From positions 1 through 64,000 of the IMG/VR virus record IMGVR_UViG_3300037961_004224: a stretch of DNA of 64,000 bases; one strand, 5' to 3'. The notes under the pieces were generated by a model that was given only the letters and a program-made list of their open reading frames with translations, searched no databases and was not told the origin of the DNA. Shown here piece after piece: positions 40,636-50,691 of the stretch. How positions within the stretch are numbered: the stretch's first letter is position 1; each line of letters opens with the position of its first letter. The stretch is from a virus. The position numbers were made by a program, and so were the translations under genes.

Positions 40636-41062
40636 AAAAAGAACTGAAAAAAGTAAATACCCATCACGTTACTCTCCTAACGGGTGGGTACATGCTGCTC
40701 AATATATCACAGAACTGATCTGTGAGAAGAAAGCACAAATTGATAAAAAAGAACTCCCACTAAAATTTTGGGAGCTAAAAGAGTGGCTAAAATTCTATAG
40801 ATATCAAATCACATTGGCCAACAAACTCATAAAAGAGTATGGAGAACATGTGATAATATCTGCTTTAAGAGACAAGAGAATGTGGAAGACATATTCTTTA
40901 AGAAGTCCTTTTTTAAAAAATGTAATCGAAGAGTATAAAAATAAACAGGAATTGGCTATGAAAATAGCTAAAGAAGTTGAATATGATTTCTCAGAGAAGA
41001 AAACATTTGAATCTAGTAACAAGAAAAAATCAATCATATCAAAACTTAGGGATTTAGAATGA
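40628..41062 (+). CDS. Hypothetical basic protein of the replication operon
   Basis: ATG 40628 lies inside the end of the previous gene. The 144-residue product is Lys-rich and helical, with a folded segment (LPLKFWELKEWLKFYRYQITLANKLIKEYG). It overlaps the recombinase gene by 4 bases. Its position suggests a DNA-replication accessory; no family recognised. Confidence 0.5.
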   Translation: MAKKRTEKSKYPSRYSPNGWVHAAQYITELICEKKAQIDKKELPLKFWELKEWLKFYRYQITLANKLIKEYGEHVIISALRDKRMWKTYSLRSPFLKNVIEEYKNKQELAMKIAKEVEYDFSEKKTFESSNKKKSIISKLRDLE

Positions 41063-42051
41063 GTGAAAAAGATATACTAAAAGAATATGGCCAAGTTTTA
41101 CTGGAAGCGTCTTACATTGTAGATAATCCACCTCCTGTAATATCTGTAACGCCAAAAATAGATATTGCTTTAGGTGGTGGCGTACCAGAGGGTTGCCTGT
41201 TTATTATGACAGGTCCAGAAAAAATCGGAAAAACGGTACATGCATTACAATTTTGTAAAAACGCTCAACAAGTAAAACTAGAAAACGACGAGAATAGAAA
41301 AGTATATTATGGAAACATTGAAGGAAGATTAAAGAAAAGAGATCTTGAAGGAATTAGGGGTCTTGATTTTTCTGAAGACATGCTGAAAATAGTGGGTTCT
41401 ACAAAAGGCAATATATTGTCTGGTGAAAAGTATCTGGCTATATTTGACAATATTATTCACAATGAACCACATGCTGTTTGTGTGATTGATTCATTCTCTG
41501 CATTAGCTGCTGAATCAGAACTTGTGGGCGATATTACAGACCACCAAGTAGCTGCTATGAACCGCTACCTTAGTAAATTTACAAGGCGTTTTGCAAACGT
41601 ACTTCCAATTAACAGGGTAACATTGGTTGGCATAACACACTTGATGGCAAACATTCAAAAGTTTGGAGCAGGAAAAAGTAAAATAGAAAAGTCTGGCAAC
41701 GCACTTAAATATGCACAAGATGTAAAGCTATGGGCTACTCATAAAGAACCTTTGAAACAGGGTGAAACTCAAATAGGACAAAAGGTTCACTGGATTGTGG
41801 AAAATTCTGCGATTGGTGCTCCGGGCCAAAAGGTTACGAGTATAATTAAATACGGTCATGGCATATGGAACGAATATGAACTAGCTGAATTAGCAAAAGA
41901 CTTTGGAATTGTAGAAGGAAAAACTTGGATGACATTACCAAATGGTGAAAAAGTTCAAGGCATGTCAAACTTTGCTACTTACTTAGAAGAAAATCAAACT
42001 TACTATGAAGAACTTAGGCAGCAAGTTTTTGAAATGATAGGCATGGTATGA
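41059..42051 (+). CDS. RecA/UvsX-like recombinase
   Basis: This 330-residue RecA-fold ATPase has Walker A MTGPEKIGKTVHAL and Walker B AVCVIDSFSALAAES, with the usual spacing. A typical linker (IDIALGGGVPEGCLFIMTG) precedes Walker A. The polymerisation-type region and C-terminal acidic half are consistent with a phage recombinase. It drives strand exchange in replication and repair. The gene after it encodes a nuclease. Confidence 0.8.
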   Translation: MSEKDILKEYGQVLLEASYIVDNPPPVISVTPKIDIALGGGVPEGCLFIMTGPEKIGKTVHALQFCKNAQQVKLENDENRKVYYGNIEGRLKKRDLEGIRGLDFSEDMLKIVGSTKGNILSGEKYLAIFDNIIHNEPHAVCVIDSFSALAAESELVGDITDHQVAAMNRYLSKFTRRFANVLPINRVTLVGITHLMANIQKFGAGKSKIEKSGNALKYAQDVKLWATHKEPLKQGETQIGQKVHWIVENSAIGAPGQKVTSIIKYGHGIWNEYELAELAKDFGIVEGKTWMTLPNGEKVQGMSNFATYLEENQTYYEELRQQVFEMIGMV

Positions 42052-42458
42052 AAATAAAAGATTTGTATGGCAATATTTCTTCTTGGAAAATAAGTGGAGA
42101 TATAGTTACTGCCAAAGATAATCGTTCTAGATCTAAGCTTCATACTCAAGCCAGAAAGATTTTATATGAGCTATTTCCAACTATGCAAATTCTGGAAGAA
42201 GTTTCAATTAAACCAAGAGGCTCTAAAACTCAGTATCTAGATTTTTATATTAATCAAATTAAATTAGCAGTAGAAGTTCATGGCCAACAGCATTATAAAT
42301 TTAATACTATGTTTCATGCATCTGCACAAGACTTTTTGAATCAAAGAAAAAATGATGCTGATAAAAAAGACTGGTGTGATTTAAATAATATAACATATGT
42401 CGAGCTTGCTTACAATGAAAAGGCAGAGGAATGGAAAAAGAAAATTCAGGACCGCTAG
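42048..42458 (+). CDS. VSR-like/PD-(D/E)XK endonuclease
   Basis: The 136-residue protein contains a nuclease core (TQYLDFYINQIKLAVEVHGQQHYKFN) where an Asp and then E-V-H-G-Q-Q-H match the VSR-like/DUF559 family. It may act as a repair, resolvase or homing nuclease. It overlaps the recombinase gene by 4 bases, so recombination is the most likely role. Confidence 0.6.
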   Translation: MKIKDLYGNISSWKISGDIVTAKDNRSRSKLHTQARKILYELFPTMQILEEVSIKPRGSKTQYLDFYINQIKLAVEVHGQQHYKFNTMFHASAQDFLNQRKNDADKKDWCDLNNITYVELAYNEKAEEWKKKIQDR

Positions 42459-42919
42459 ACCAAATGAAAATTTTGGACAGTGCTTTAGATGAATACGAGA
42501 GTAAGATTGGATTGCCGCTGTTTGCAGAAAATTCTACTGATGAAAGTGAAGTTCAAAAATACTTATCAATGTCTAGAGAACAAATGGAAAGATTAAGTCT
42601 TGAAGATTGTGCTCAAGCAGCAATTTTGCTTGGTTCTTTTTCTTTTCATATCCAAAGATGCCATAATAGAGAATCTGCTAGAGTTAAATGGGCTGACAAT
42701 AGATTAAAGGCTTTGGTGTCTGGCAAAGAACAACAATATAGAGGCTCTTGGGATAGTCAGTTTAATCAAGCTGTAAAGGATGATGATTTTGCAAGAGGAT
42801 TACTTAAACTTAAAAACTATGCACAACAACGTGCTGATAGACTAACATACTTATCAACATCTGTAAAAAATATTAGCGACTTGTTCGTTAATCTACAAAG
42901 AGCAAAGGTAATGAAATGA
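42431..42919 (+). CDS. Helical protein, possible recombination mediator (UvsY-like)
   Basis: A 162-residue helical protein. Its last 90 residues (RVKWADNRLKALVSGKEQQYRG, then ADRLTYLSTSVKNISDLFVNLQRAK) recall the UvsY arrangement of a basic helix, a conserved Tyr and a final helix. UvsY loads the phage recombinase on SSB-coated DNA, and the gene lies just after the recombinase. The similarity is weak, so this is a suggestion. Confidence 0.35.
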   Translation: MEKENSGPLDQMKILDSALDEYESKIGLPLFAENSTDESEVQKYLSMSREQMERLSLEDCAQAAILLGSFSFHIQRCHNRESARVKWADNRLKALVSGKEQQYRGSWDSQFNQAVKDDDFARGLLKLKNYAQQRADRLTYLSTSVKNISDLFVNLQRAKVMK

Positions 42920-43443
42920 GTAAAAAAGCATTGATAAAAAAGCTATTAGAAAAGCTAAGTGAAGAAGATCTAGCTGAACTTTTAGGAGATGATGAAGAAA
43001 ATTCAGAAGAAGAAGTACAGCAAGAAAAAGAAGATGTAGTAGAAGAACCTTCTCATATTCATACAACACAAAATAATAATCCTAGCAGTAGGAATAAAAA
43101 TTTAGGTAAGAAGTCTGGAAAAAAATCTAAAAGAAGACATAGCTCAAAAGGTAAGGCTTGCAGAGTTTTACCTATGAATATTGATAATCAAAGACCAAAT
43201 AAATTTGAAGACATGATTTCTAAAGTGGGGCTAGATCCAAGCGAACAAAGAGAGCTTGCCTCTGCGTCACAAATGGATGAAAATGCTAGAACAAATAAGA
43301 CATCATTCAAAAAAACATCAAGAGGTTCTACGCTAGTTGATGTAGAGTGTTCTGTTTGTGGTCAAGAAGAAACAATTTCTGCATCTTTAGTGGCAGATTT
43401 TAATCGTTGGAAATGTAACTCTTGTTGTTGTCAGGCTGGTTAA
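42916..43443 (+). CDS. Zinc-ribbon protein with a disordered middle
   Basis: The 175-residue protein has an acidic N-terminus (SEEDLAELLGDDEENSEEEV), a very basic segment (KKSGKKSKRRHSSKGKAC) and a C-terminal zinc-ribbon (CSVCGQEETIS, CNSCCCQ). It sits between the mediator-like gene and the helicase gene. A DNA-loading or helicase accessory role is plausible by position only. Confidence 0.45.
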   Translation: MSKKALIKKLLEKLSEEDLAELLGDDEENSEEEVQQEKEDVVEEPSHIHTTQNNNPSSRNKNLGKKSGKKSKRRHSSKGKACRVLPMNIDNQRPNKFEDMISKVGLDPSEQRELASASQMDENARTNKTSFKKTSRGSTLVDVECSVCGQEETISASLVADFNRWKCNSCCCQAG

Positions 43444-43444
43444 A

Positions 43445-44905
43445 ATGATATTATCTGATCCCGCTTCCGAAAGAGCAGTGCTTGCTGGTATTTGCAGACA
43501 TGGCTCTGAAGCATATTTTGATGTTGCTGATATTGTAGATGCAAATACTTTTACTGTTGAGTCTAATTCTATAATCTTTGCTTGTGTAAAAAGAATATTT
43601 GATAAAGATGACTCAATAAAAATTGATGTCCCCTCAATACTATCTTCTGCAAAAGAGATAGGGCTGGCTGATTTTTTTAATAATAAAAATGAAATATCTC
43701 ATTTAAATGCTGTGATGAAATTTCCAGTATTGTTTGAAAATGTAAGGAGGTTCGCAGCTAAAGCTAGAAAGCTTCAAATAGCAAGGATGATGTATGACCA
43801 GCTAGAGGAAACCAAAGAAAAATATTTGGACATAAAGGGAGACGAGTCAGTATCTCATATATTGGGATTAGCTGAAGAATCAATATTTGATTTTACATCG
43901 CTTCTAAATGATCATGATGATGCACCAGAGTTATTGTTTGGAGATCTTGATGAATATTTAGAAGATAGGGCAGAAAATCAAGTTGATCAAATTGGTATTG
44001 CTACCGGATTTACTAAATATGATTTTGCAATCGGTGGTGGTTTAAGAAAAGGAACTGTGAATGTCATTGGGGCTAGAACCAAGGTTGGTAAAAGCTTGAT
44101 TGGTCTAAATATGGGGGCGGATATAGCCAATCGTGACGTTCCAGTTCTTTATCTTGACACTGAGATGACCAAAAAAGATCAGCAGAATCGTGGCGGCTCT
44201 ATGATATCCTATGGAACTAATGGAAAGTCAACGATCAATGATATTGAAACTGGAAAGTTTGCAGATAATGACTACAGGAAAAACTCATTGATGGAGCTTG
44301 CACAAAATAAAAAGAACATACCCTTCTATCATAAGAATATTGGAGGCAAAGCTTTTGAAGATCAACTATCAATCATGCGTAGATGGATAGCGAAAGTAGT
44401 TGGTTTAAATGACCAAGGAAAAGCCAACGATTGTGTTATTATATATGATTATGTAAAGCTTATGGAAGCATCTGAGTTAGCAAAAAGCGATCTTAAAGAG
44501 TTTCAGCTTCTAGGTTTCATGATGACTGCTCTACATAATTTTGCTTTAAGATATGAGGTTCCAGTTTTAGGTTTTATACAACTTAACAGAGATGGAATTA
44601 ATAAAGAATCCACAGATGCCGCAAGTGGTTCTGATAGAATCATGTGGTTGTGTTCAAACTTTACTATCTACAAACAAAAATCTGATGAGGAAATAGCAAA
44701 AGATGGTCCAGAAAATGGAAATCGCAAGTTAGTTCCAATCATTGCAAGGCATGGCGAAGGTCTTGAAGATGGTGACTATATTAATGTACTTATGAAGGGT
44801 GCATACGCTAAATTAATAGAGGGCATGACCGCTTATGAACTTGAGGATGGCGGTTCTTACACTGAGGATAATGATGAATACCAAGAAGAAGACGTGGCAT
44901 TCTAA
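43445..44905 (+). CDS. DnaB-like replicative helicase
   Basis: This 486-residue protein has a DnaB N-terminal domain (SERAVLAGICRHGSEAYFDVADIV) and a RecA-type motor. Walker A is VIGARTKVGKSLIGLNMG, followed by LYLDTEMTKKDQQNR, IIYDYVKLMEASE for Walker B and VPVLGFIQLNRDG. It unwinds the fork and is followed by a primase gene. The primase-type gene overlaps it by about 30 bases. Confidence 0.9.
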   Translation: MILSDPASERAVLAGICRHGSEAYFDVADIVDANTFTVESNSIIFACVKRIFDKDDSIKIDVPSILSSAKEIGLADFFNNKNEISHLNAVMKFPVLFENVRRFAAKARKLQIARMMYDQLEETKEKYLDIKGDESVSHILGLAEESIFDFTSLLNDHDDAPELLFGDLDEYLEDRAENQVDQIGIATGFTKYDFAIGGGLRKGTVNVIGARTKVGKSLIGLNMGADIANRDVPVLYLDTEMTKKDQQNRGGSMISYGTNGKSTINDIETGKFADNDYRKNSLMELAQNKKNIPFYHKNIGGKAFEDQLSIMRRWIAKVVGLNDQGKANDCVIIYDYVKLMEASELAKSDLKEFQLLGFMMTALHNFALRYEVPVLGFIQLNRDGINKESTDAASGSDRIMWLCSNFTIYKQKSDEEIAKDGPENGNRKLVPIIARHGEGLEDGDYINVLMKGAYAKLIEGMTAYELEDGGSYTEDNDEYQEEDVAF

Positions 44906-46025
44906 ATACAAGGATCAAGAAAAGCTAAATCAGCTTACTGAAATTGTTTTAGAAAATATAGAAGATATCTATGAATACTTTGATGTGCAATCACACAGAG
45001 GGCAAAAGGTATACTTTTCTGAATGCTTTATACACGGTGGAGATAACCGTTCTGCACTAAATTTATACTATGATGCAGACTATAGGGTGCATTATAAATG
45101 TAGAACTCATGGGTGTGAAGCACATTTTGGCACATCTTTATTAAGTATGATAAGGGGCGGTCTATCAAATATAAAATATGGATGGTCTGTTCCGGGAGAT
45201 AAAACTGTTAGCTTTGATGAAACAGTTGAATTTCTTCTTGATCGTTATAATCTAGACTTCAATGGCTTAAAAGGTCAAAAAATTGATGCCGGGAATCATG
45301 AGTTCAGTAAACTAGTCAACGGTCTTTCTGGCGATAAGGTACGTGGCGATATAACAAAAGATTTCTATAGAAGTAAGGTTGAAATACCTTCTCAATACTA
45401 TCTGCAAAGAGGGTACAGCATTGAGGTTTTAGACGATTATGACGTTGGAACCTGCAAAACATATGGTAAACCTATGTTCAATAGAGCAGTCGTTCCTGTA
45501 TACGATGAGGTTGGTGAAACAATAATTGGTTTTACAGGAAGAAGCATTTTTGAACAATGTCCTAAATGCAAATCTTACCATGATCCTAGTAAAGACTGTT
45601 TTTATTTTCCAAAATGGAGACATACAAAAGGCTTTCAAAAAGAAAAAGCATTGTATAATTATCATAGAGCAAAAGAACATATTATATCCACTGGAGTAAT
45701 TATATTAGTCGAATCTCCGGGAAACATTTGGCGACTAGAAGAATCAGGAATACATAATGCTGTTGGATTATTTGGAACGACACTTAATCCACCACAGAAG
45801 CAACTAATAGACGAGTCTGGTGCATTGACGGTAGTTATTATAATGGATAATGACGATCATGGTGCTGGTCAAAAGGCAGCAGAAGAAATAAAAAAACAAC
45901 TAGAGAGAACATATAGGGTTTATATAATCGACATCAAAAAGAACGATGTCGGAGAAATGAGCACTAATGAAGTAACAGATGATATATTACCTTGGATTAA
46001 TCAAGCAAAGGAAGCATATTTATGA
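44874..46025 (+). CDS. DnaG-like primase
   Basis: ATG 44874 lies 6 bases after GAGG, in a different frame from the helicase end. The 383-residue product has a zinc-binding N-terminus (FSECFIHGGDN...HYKCRTHGCEAHFG) and a TOPRIM domain with the acidic residues (ILVESPGNIWRLEESG, then VVIIMDNDDHGAG). It makes RNA primers. Adjacent helicase and primase genes are typical of phages. Confidence 0.85.
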   Translation: MNTKKKTWHSKYKDQEKLNQLTEIVLENIEDIYEYFDVQSHRGQKVYFSECFIHGGDNRSALNLYYDADYRVHYKCRTHGCEAHFGTSLLSMIRGGLSNIKYGWSVPGDKTVSFDETVEFLLDRYNLDFNGLKGQKIDAGNHEFSKLVNGLSGDKVRGDITKDFYRSKVEIPSQYYLQRGYSIEVLDDYDVGTCKTYGKPMFNRAVVPVYDEVGETIIGFTGRSIFEQCPKCKSYHDPSKDCFYFPKWRHTKGFQKEKALYNYHRAKEHIISTGVIILVESPGNIWRLEESGIHNAVGLFGTTLNPPQKQLIDESGALTVVIIMDNDDHGAGQKAAEEIKKQLERTYRVYIIDIKKNDVGEMSTNEVTDDILPWINQAKEAYL

Positions 46026-46240
46026 TTGAAAAAGCAATGGCGTATCTTAAAAACAAAGCATTGTCAGATGTATCTCAGGCTGAAATGAGCTTTGACCTCC
46101 TGCTGCACAAGTCAGTTGGAATTGGAGATCATTCAACAGGCGACTTTACTAAAAATCTAGACGAGGCATTAGATCTTTTGGTCGATGCAAACGATAGACT
46201 AAAAATGGTTGAAAGACTTTCGGAGAAATATAGAGTATGA
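46022..46240 (+). CDS. Small hypothetical protein
   Basis: A 72-residue helical protein (LSDVSQAEMSFDLLLHKSVGIGDHS, then LDEALDLLVDANDRLKMVERLSEKY). It overlaps both neighbours by 4 bases (ATGA), so it is likely translated. Function unknown. Confidence 0.5.
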   Translation: MIEKAMAYLKNKALSDVSQAEMSFDLLLHKSVGIGDHSTGDFTKNLDEALDLLVDANDRLKMVERLSEKYRV

Positions 46241-47001
46241 CTCAAATAATTGGATTTGCAGGTAAAAAACAAAGCGGCAAAAATACATGCTGTAATTTTA
46301 TTACCATGCTAAAAATGATAGAAAAAAATGTTTGTGAAGCCGCAAGACTCAACGATAATGGCGAGATAGAAGTATCTGACATATTTGGCGAGCGTGTTAG
46401 TGGGCAAGAATATTTTACTTTTAAAAAACCTAAAGTAAATACAGATGTTGTAATTGAACAAATGAATTCTGTAAAGATATATGCATTAGCTGATCCACTC
46501 AAGCAGCTATGTATTGATTTTTTTGGACTTCCTGAAGCTAATGTCTATGGTACAGACAAAGATAAAAGTAAAATGACCGATATTAGATGGGAAAACATGC
46601 CATGTAAAGAACGATATTCAAATCAAAAGAAAAAGGGCAGAATGACTACTAGAGAAGTTTTGCAGCATCTTGGCACAGAAGTGTTTAGGATGATTGATAA
46701 AAACATCTGGGTCAATACATTATTGAGAAAGATAGATGAAGATAGACCTGAAATCGCCTTGATTTGTGACGTTAGATTTGATAATGAGATGAAATTATTG
46801 AAAGAAAATGGCGGCATTATACTTGGACTTAAAAGGGATAAATTCAAGTCTAAAGATAAACATGCGAGCGAACAAGTAAATCTTTCGCTATGTGATAAGG
46901 TAATTGACAATTCGAGCTTGACTATTGCAGAGCAAAACAAAGAAATATATTTTGCACTAAAAAAATTGAACTGCAAATATCTTACAGATTTAGGAGTTTA
47001 A
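46237..47001 (+). CDS. Deoxynucleoside monophosphate kinase
   Basis: The P-loop IIGFAGKKQSGKNTCCNFI and the later DPLKQLC, GRMTTREVLQHLGTE and ICDVRFDNEMKLL segments match T4 gp1-like dNMP kinases and DUF1768-free phage relatives. It phosphorylates dNMPs to dNDPs, closing the pathway from RNR, ThyA and the deaminase. Length 254 residues. Confidence 0.8.
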   Translation: MTQIIGFAGKKQSGKNTCCNFITMLKMIEKNVCEAARLNDNGEIEVSDIFGERVSGQEYFTFKKPKVNTDVVIEQMNSVKIYALADPLKQLCIDFFGLPEANVYGTDKDKSKMTDIRWENMPCKERYSNQKKKGRMTTREVLQHLGTEVFRMIDKNIWVNTLLRKIDEDRPEIALICDVRFDNEMKLLKENGGIILGLKRDKFKSKDKHASEQVNLSLCDKVIDNSSLTIAEQNKEIYFALKKLNCKYLTDLGV

Positions 47002-48090
47002 ATGGGTATTCCAATAGTATACTTTAGAAGTAGTTCTTTTAATTGCCACAGAACTTGTCCCATGCAATTTTATACAGAGTATGTGCTGGGACTTAGAGGG
47101 TTAGGTAATAAGAAAGCAGATAAAGGTACAATAACCCATAAAATACTTGAGATAACAGCACTTTGTAAAAAGGCATCCCAAGACGGTATTAAAGTTATTG
47201 ATGATGAAGATATTGGTGAAGTTTTTACCGATAACTATGACCCTGAATATTTAAATTCTATAGGTATCAGGGTTTATGAATACTACAAAAATATATTTAA
47301 TTACCACAAAGGGAAAAATGCTTGGAGAGATAGAGACTTTGAAGACTGCATGGGCTGGGCTTGGAAGGCTCTGAAATACAAAGATGGCATGTACGACCCA
47401 AGAAAAAGAAATGTTGTAGATGCAGAGCCACATTTTGATTTTGAAATACAAAAAGAATGGGCCAAATATGATTACCCAGAGTATGATTTAAAGGGCTACT
47501 TATCATTGAAGGGTACTATTGATTTAGTGGCAGATATTGGGGACGGTGTGTATGAAGTGATTGACTGGAAAACAGGACAAAGAAAAGACTGGGCTACAGG
47601 TAAAGAGTATAATCAAGGAAATTTATTTAATAATCCACAGCTTAGAATGTATCATTACGCATGTAAGAAGCTTTACCCTCAAGCTCACACGTTTCTAATG
47701 ACCATTTACTTTATAAATACTGGCGGTCCATTCACTGTACATTTCCAAGACTCTGACTTAGAGCAGACAGAAGAGATTTTGAAAAAAAGATTTGAAGAGA
47801 TAAGAAATACAGATCAGCCAAATATTCTACCAAGAATAAGACCTAAAGATAGTTGGAAATGCAGAACAATGTGTGATGCTGGAAAGACTACATTTCAAGG
47901 AACGAACATTGAGCCAATTAAAGAACATCGTCCCGGACAAAGAACAAAGTATGGGGAAGTCATGAGCAAATGCGAACAGGTCAGATACATGATAAAATTA
48001 AAAGGAATTGATTGGGTGACTAACAATTACATGTCACCGGGGCATACTATTGGAAGATACGGTTCTGGTGGGGGAAAGGTTCAGGATTGA
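47002..48090 (+). CDS. RecB/Cas4-like PD-(D/E)XK exonuclease
   Basis: The 362-residue protein has the RecB-nuclease signature: KGTITHKILE (His), LKGTIDLVADI (Asp) and YEVIDWKTGQR (the D-x-K motif), then a Gln-Tyr helix (NPQLRMYHYACKK). It has Cys residues near each end (FNCHRTCP and KCRTMC), arranged so that an iron-sulfur cluster as in Cas4/AddB is possible. It likely degrades or processes DNA ends for recombination. Confidence 0.78.
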   Translation: MGIPIVYFRSSSFNCHRTCPMQFYTEYVLGLRGLGNKKADKGTITHKILEITALCKKASQDGIKVIDDEDIGEVFTDNYDPEYLNSIGIRVYEYYKNIFNYHKGKNAWRDRDFEDCMGWAWKALKYKDGMYDPRKRNVVDAEPHFDFEIQKEWAKYDYPEYDLKGYLSLKGTIDLVADIGDGVYEVIDWKTGQRKDWATGKEYNQGNLFNNPQLRMYHYACKKLYPQAHTFLMTIYFINTGGPFTVHFQDSDLEQTEEILKKRFEEIRNTDQPNILPRIRPKDSWKCRTMCDAGKTTFQGTNIEPIKEHRPGQRTKYGEVMSKCEQVRYMIKLKGIDWVTNNYMSPGHTIGRYGSGGGKVQD

Positions 48091-49979
48091 TGAGATATAC
48101 TCCGCTACACGTTCATTCAGAATACAGCCTTCTTGATGGCCTAAGCAAATGTGAAGATATAGCAAAAAGATTGGAAGTTATAGGTTCTAATGCTTGTGCA
48201 TTGACAGATCATGGTTCAGTTTCTGGTGCTGTTGACTTTTCTAAACAAGCCAAATCTAATGGTATGCGTCCTCTATTGGGGTGTGAGCTTTATGTTTGTC
48301 CTGATGGGCAGGCAACAAACAGAACTAAAGAAAATAGCAAACTAGTACATCAACCCGTTATAGCAAAAAACTTTAAAGGATGGAAAGATCTACTAAAGAT
48401 AGTTTCTTCATCAAACAAAAAAGAGCATTTTTATCATAAGCCCAGAATAGACATGGAAATTATGTCTGAGGTGGCAAGCAATAAAAATTTAATTTGTTTC
48501 AGTGGTCATCTAGGATCAGTGTTGTCAAATGCTATTTGTAATGGAGATGAGCTTGACCCAGATTGGATGAAAAAGGGAAAAGCTATGGCAGAAAGACTTA
48601 GGTCGATGTTTGGCAAGGAAAACTTTTTTATTGAAATACAACTAATAGATTCTAGAATAAATACATTTGCAGCAACTGTCTCCGGTGCATTAAGAGATAT
48701 TTCAAAGGCCACTAAGATACCCTGTGTAGCAACTCCAGACGCACATTACTGCTCTAGGGAAGATGCAGAGGATCAACGTGTACTCTTATGTACGTACTTT
48801 AAAAAGAATATATCTCAGATACAAAGAGAAATAAAACAAGGGACCGCAAATCAATCATTAATAACATTTTTTAAATCAGATAATTACCACATACCTTCAT
48901 ATGAAGATATGAAAGAATTTCATACAGATGAAGAACTACAAAACACAAATCTTATAGTTGATATGTGTGAAGATTATGATATTCTTAAATCACCAGAACC
49001 ACCTCAATTTGTTTGTCCAGATGGGATGTCTCCAGAAGAGTATCTCAGGAAACTTAACAGAGATGGCTGGAATAGAAAAATGCGTCATGTTGAAAAAAAT
49101 AGTGATGAGTTTATTGAATATGGTAAAAGGGTAAATAATGAGCTTGATGTCTTTACTTCTATTGGGCTTTCTAGCTATTTTCTTATTGTCGATGACATTC
49201 TTAATTTCGTTAGAAGCAAGGGATATATTACCGGCCCCGGAAGAGGTTCTGCTGCTGGTTGTATGGTTTCTAATCTACTGGGCATTACTCAGGTAGATCC
49301 AGTACCTTATAATCTTATCTTTGAAAGATTTTACAATGCAGGCAGAAATGCTCCCGGTAAAATATCTTGGCCTGATATTGACTTTGATATACCAAAAGCT
49401 GCTAGAGAAGAAACAATCGAATACATTAAAAGTAAATATGGAGAAGAGTGTGTTGCACAAATACAAACATTCCAAACACTAAAGGGAAAAGCTTCATTAA
49501 CAAGAGTAATGGGTGCTCGTGGCAATATCTCATTTGACGAACAAAAAGCTATTACAAAGTGCTTGCAAGATGAAGCAAAGGTATCTGATGAACTTAAAGA
49601 TATTGAAGAAGAATATGGATATTCATCTAGCATTTTATGGGCACTTGAAAATACACCCGATAAACTAAAACAGTGGTGTCATATAGGAAAAGAAGGAAAG
49701 CTAGAAGGAAGGCTTGCAAAAATATTTGAGCAAGCGATTAGGATTGAGCATACAAAAATTATTGCAGGCACACATGCTGCTGGTATTGTTATTTCGAGTA
49801 ACCCCATTAGTGATTCATGCCCTATGGTATTAGACAGTAAAGGGAAAAGTTATCGTGCTGGATTTGACGGCCCTAGCTGCGAAGATTCAGGGCTACTTAA
49901 ACTTGATTGTCTTGCAATTCGCGGATTAGATAAGGTAATGGATGTGGTTAATATAGTTGGTGGTGAAGACCTATGCTAA
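48090..49979 (+). CDS. DNA polymerase III alpha, N-terminal half (PHP and palm)
   Basis: The 629-residue protein starts with a PHP domain (TPLHVHSEYSLLDGLSKCEDIAKRL, ACALTDHGSVSGAVDF). It then carries the palm: GPGRGSAAGCMVSNLLGITQVDPV, the two catalytic aspartates in WPDIDFDIPKAA, and the third in GLLKLDCLAIRGLD just before the stop. All three catalytic Asp of the C-family palm are therefore here, but the fingers are missing. They are encoded separately at 51284-52921. ATG 48090 is used; TTG 48087 is possible. Confidence 0.9.
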   Translation: MRYTPLHVHSEYSLLDGLSKCEDIAKRLEVIGSNACALTDHGSVSGAVDFSKQAKSNGMRPLLGCELYVCPDGQATNRTKENSKLVHQPVIAKNFKGWKDLLKIVSSSNKKEHFYHKPRIDMEIMSEVASNKNLICFSGHLGSVLSNAICNGDELDPDWMKKGKAMAERLRSMFGKENFFIEIQLIDSRINTFAATVSGALRDISKATKIPCVATPDAHYCSREDAEDQRVLLCTYFKKNISQIQREIKQGTANQSLITFFKSDNYHIPSYEDMKEFHTDEELQNTNLIVDMCEDYDILKSPEPPQFVCPDGMSPEEYLRKLNRDGWNRKMRHVEKNSDEFIEYGKRVNNELDVFTSIGLSSYFLIVDDILNFVRSKGYITGPGRGSAAGCMVSNLLGITQVDPVPYNLIFERFYNAGRNAPGKISWPDIDFDIPKAAREETIEYIKSKYGEECVAQIQTFQTLKGKASLTRVMGARGNISFDEQKAITKCLQDEAKVSDELKDIEEEYGYSSSILWALENTPDKLKQWCHIGKEGKLEGRLAKIFEQAIRIEHTKIIAGTHAAGIVISSNPISDSCPMVLDSKGKSYRAGFDGPSCEDSGLLKLDCLAIRGLDKVMDVVNIVGGEDLC

Positions 49980-49998
49980 TAAACAAGGAGCAAATTAT

Positions 49999-50691
49999 AT
50001 GAAGAATAATCGTTGGATAATATGTTTTGATTTTGAAACTGATCTTCCAGATAAGGACTTGTGCAACCCTGTCCAATTGGCAGCGGTTCCAATTGACCCA
50101 GAAACATTAGAAGTTAAAAAAGATCAAGCTTTTAATGCTATGATAAAACCAGAAGGAATTGATAAACCAGAATACTTTGATGTTCCTAAAAGAGAGGCGA
50201 CTATAAATTGGCACGCACAAAACTATGGAATTACATACGAGGAAGTCATTGAAAAATGGAAAACTGGTGTTTCTGAAAAGGTTGCTTGGAAAAACTTTGC
50301 AACCTATTGCAAAAAATACACCGTAGACAAAAAACCCGGACAATGGTTTCCAGAACCAATACCTGCGGGGTATAATATCACTGGGTTCGATATTCCAATC
50401 GCTGAGAGGTTGTGCAAAAAGCATAAAATTAAAATGCCATTCTCATCAGTAACAAAATTAGATGCTATGGATAATTTATTCTGGTGGTTTGAAAATCTAG
50501 AAGAACCATATGATTTTAAAATGGATACTTGGAGAAAGTTCTTTGGAATTAAAATGAAAGGTGGAATAGCACATGACGCACTGACTGATGTTTTTGAAGA
50601 GTCTGCTATTGTTACTAGATTTATGAAGTTTCATAGAAAACAATCTTCTGTTGGTAAATTTAAAGGAAGCTTTGCGAATGTCTCGATATAG
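49999..50691 (+). CDS. DnaQ-like 3'-5' exonuclease
   Basis: ATG 49999 follows AAGGAG. The 230-residue protein has the DEDD exonuclease motifs: ICFDFETDLP (exo I), PAGYNITGFDIPIAERL (exo II) and IAHDALTDVFEESA (exo III, DEDDh type). It is a likely proofreading subunit. Its gene lies exactly between the two halves of the polymerase, which is a notable arrangement. Confidence 0.82.
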   Translation: MKNNRWIICFDFETDLPDKDLCNPVQLAAVPIDPETLEVKKDQAFNAMIKPEGIDKPEYFDVPKREATINWHAQNYGITYEEVIEKWKTGVSEKVAWKNFATYCKKYTVDKKPGQWFPEPIPAGYNITGFDIPIAERLCKKHKIKMPFSSVTKLDAMDNLFWWFENLEEPYDFKMDTWRKFFGIKMKGGIAHDALTDVFEESAIVTRFMKFHRKQSSVGKFKGSFANVSI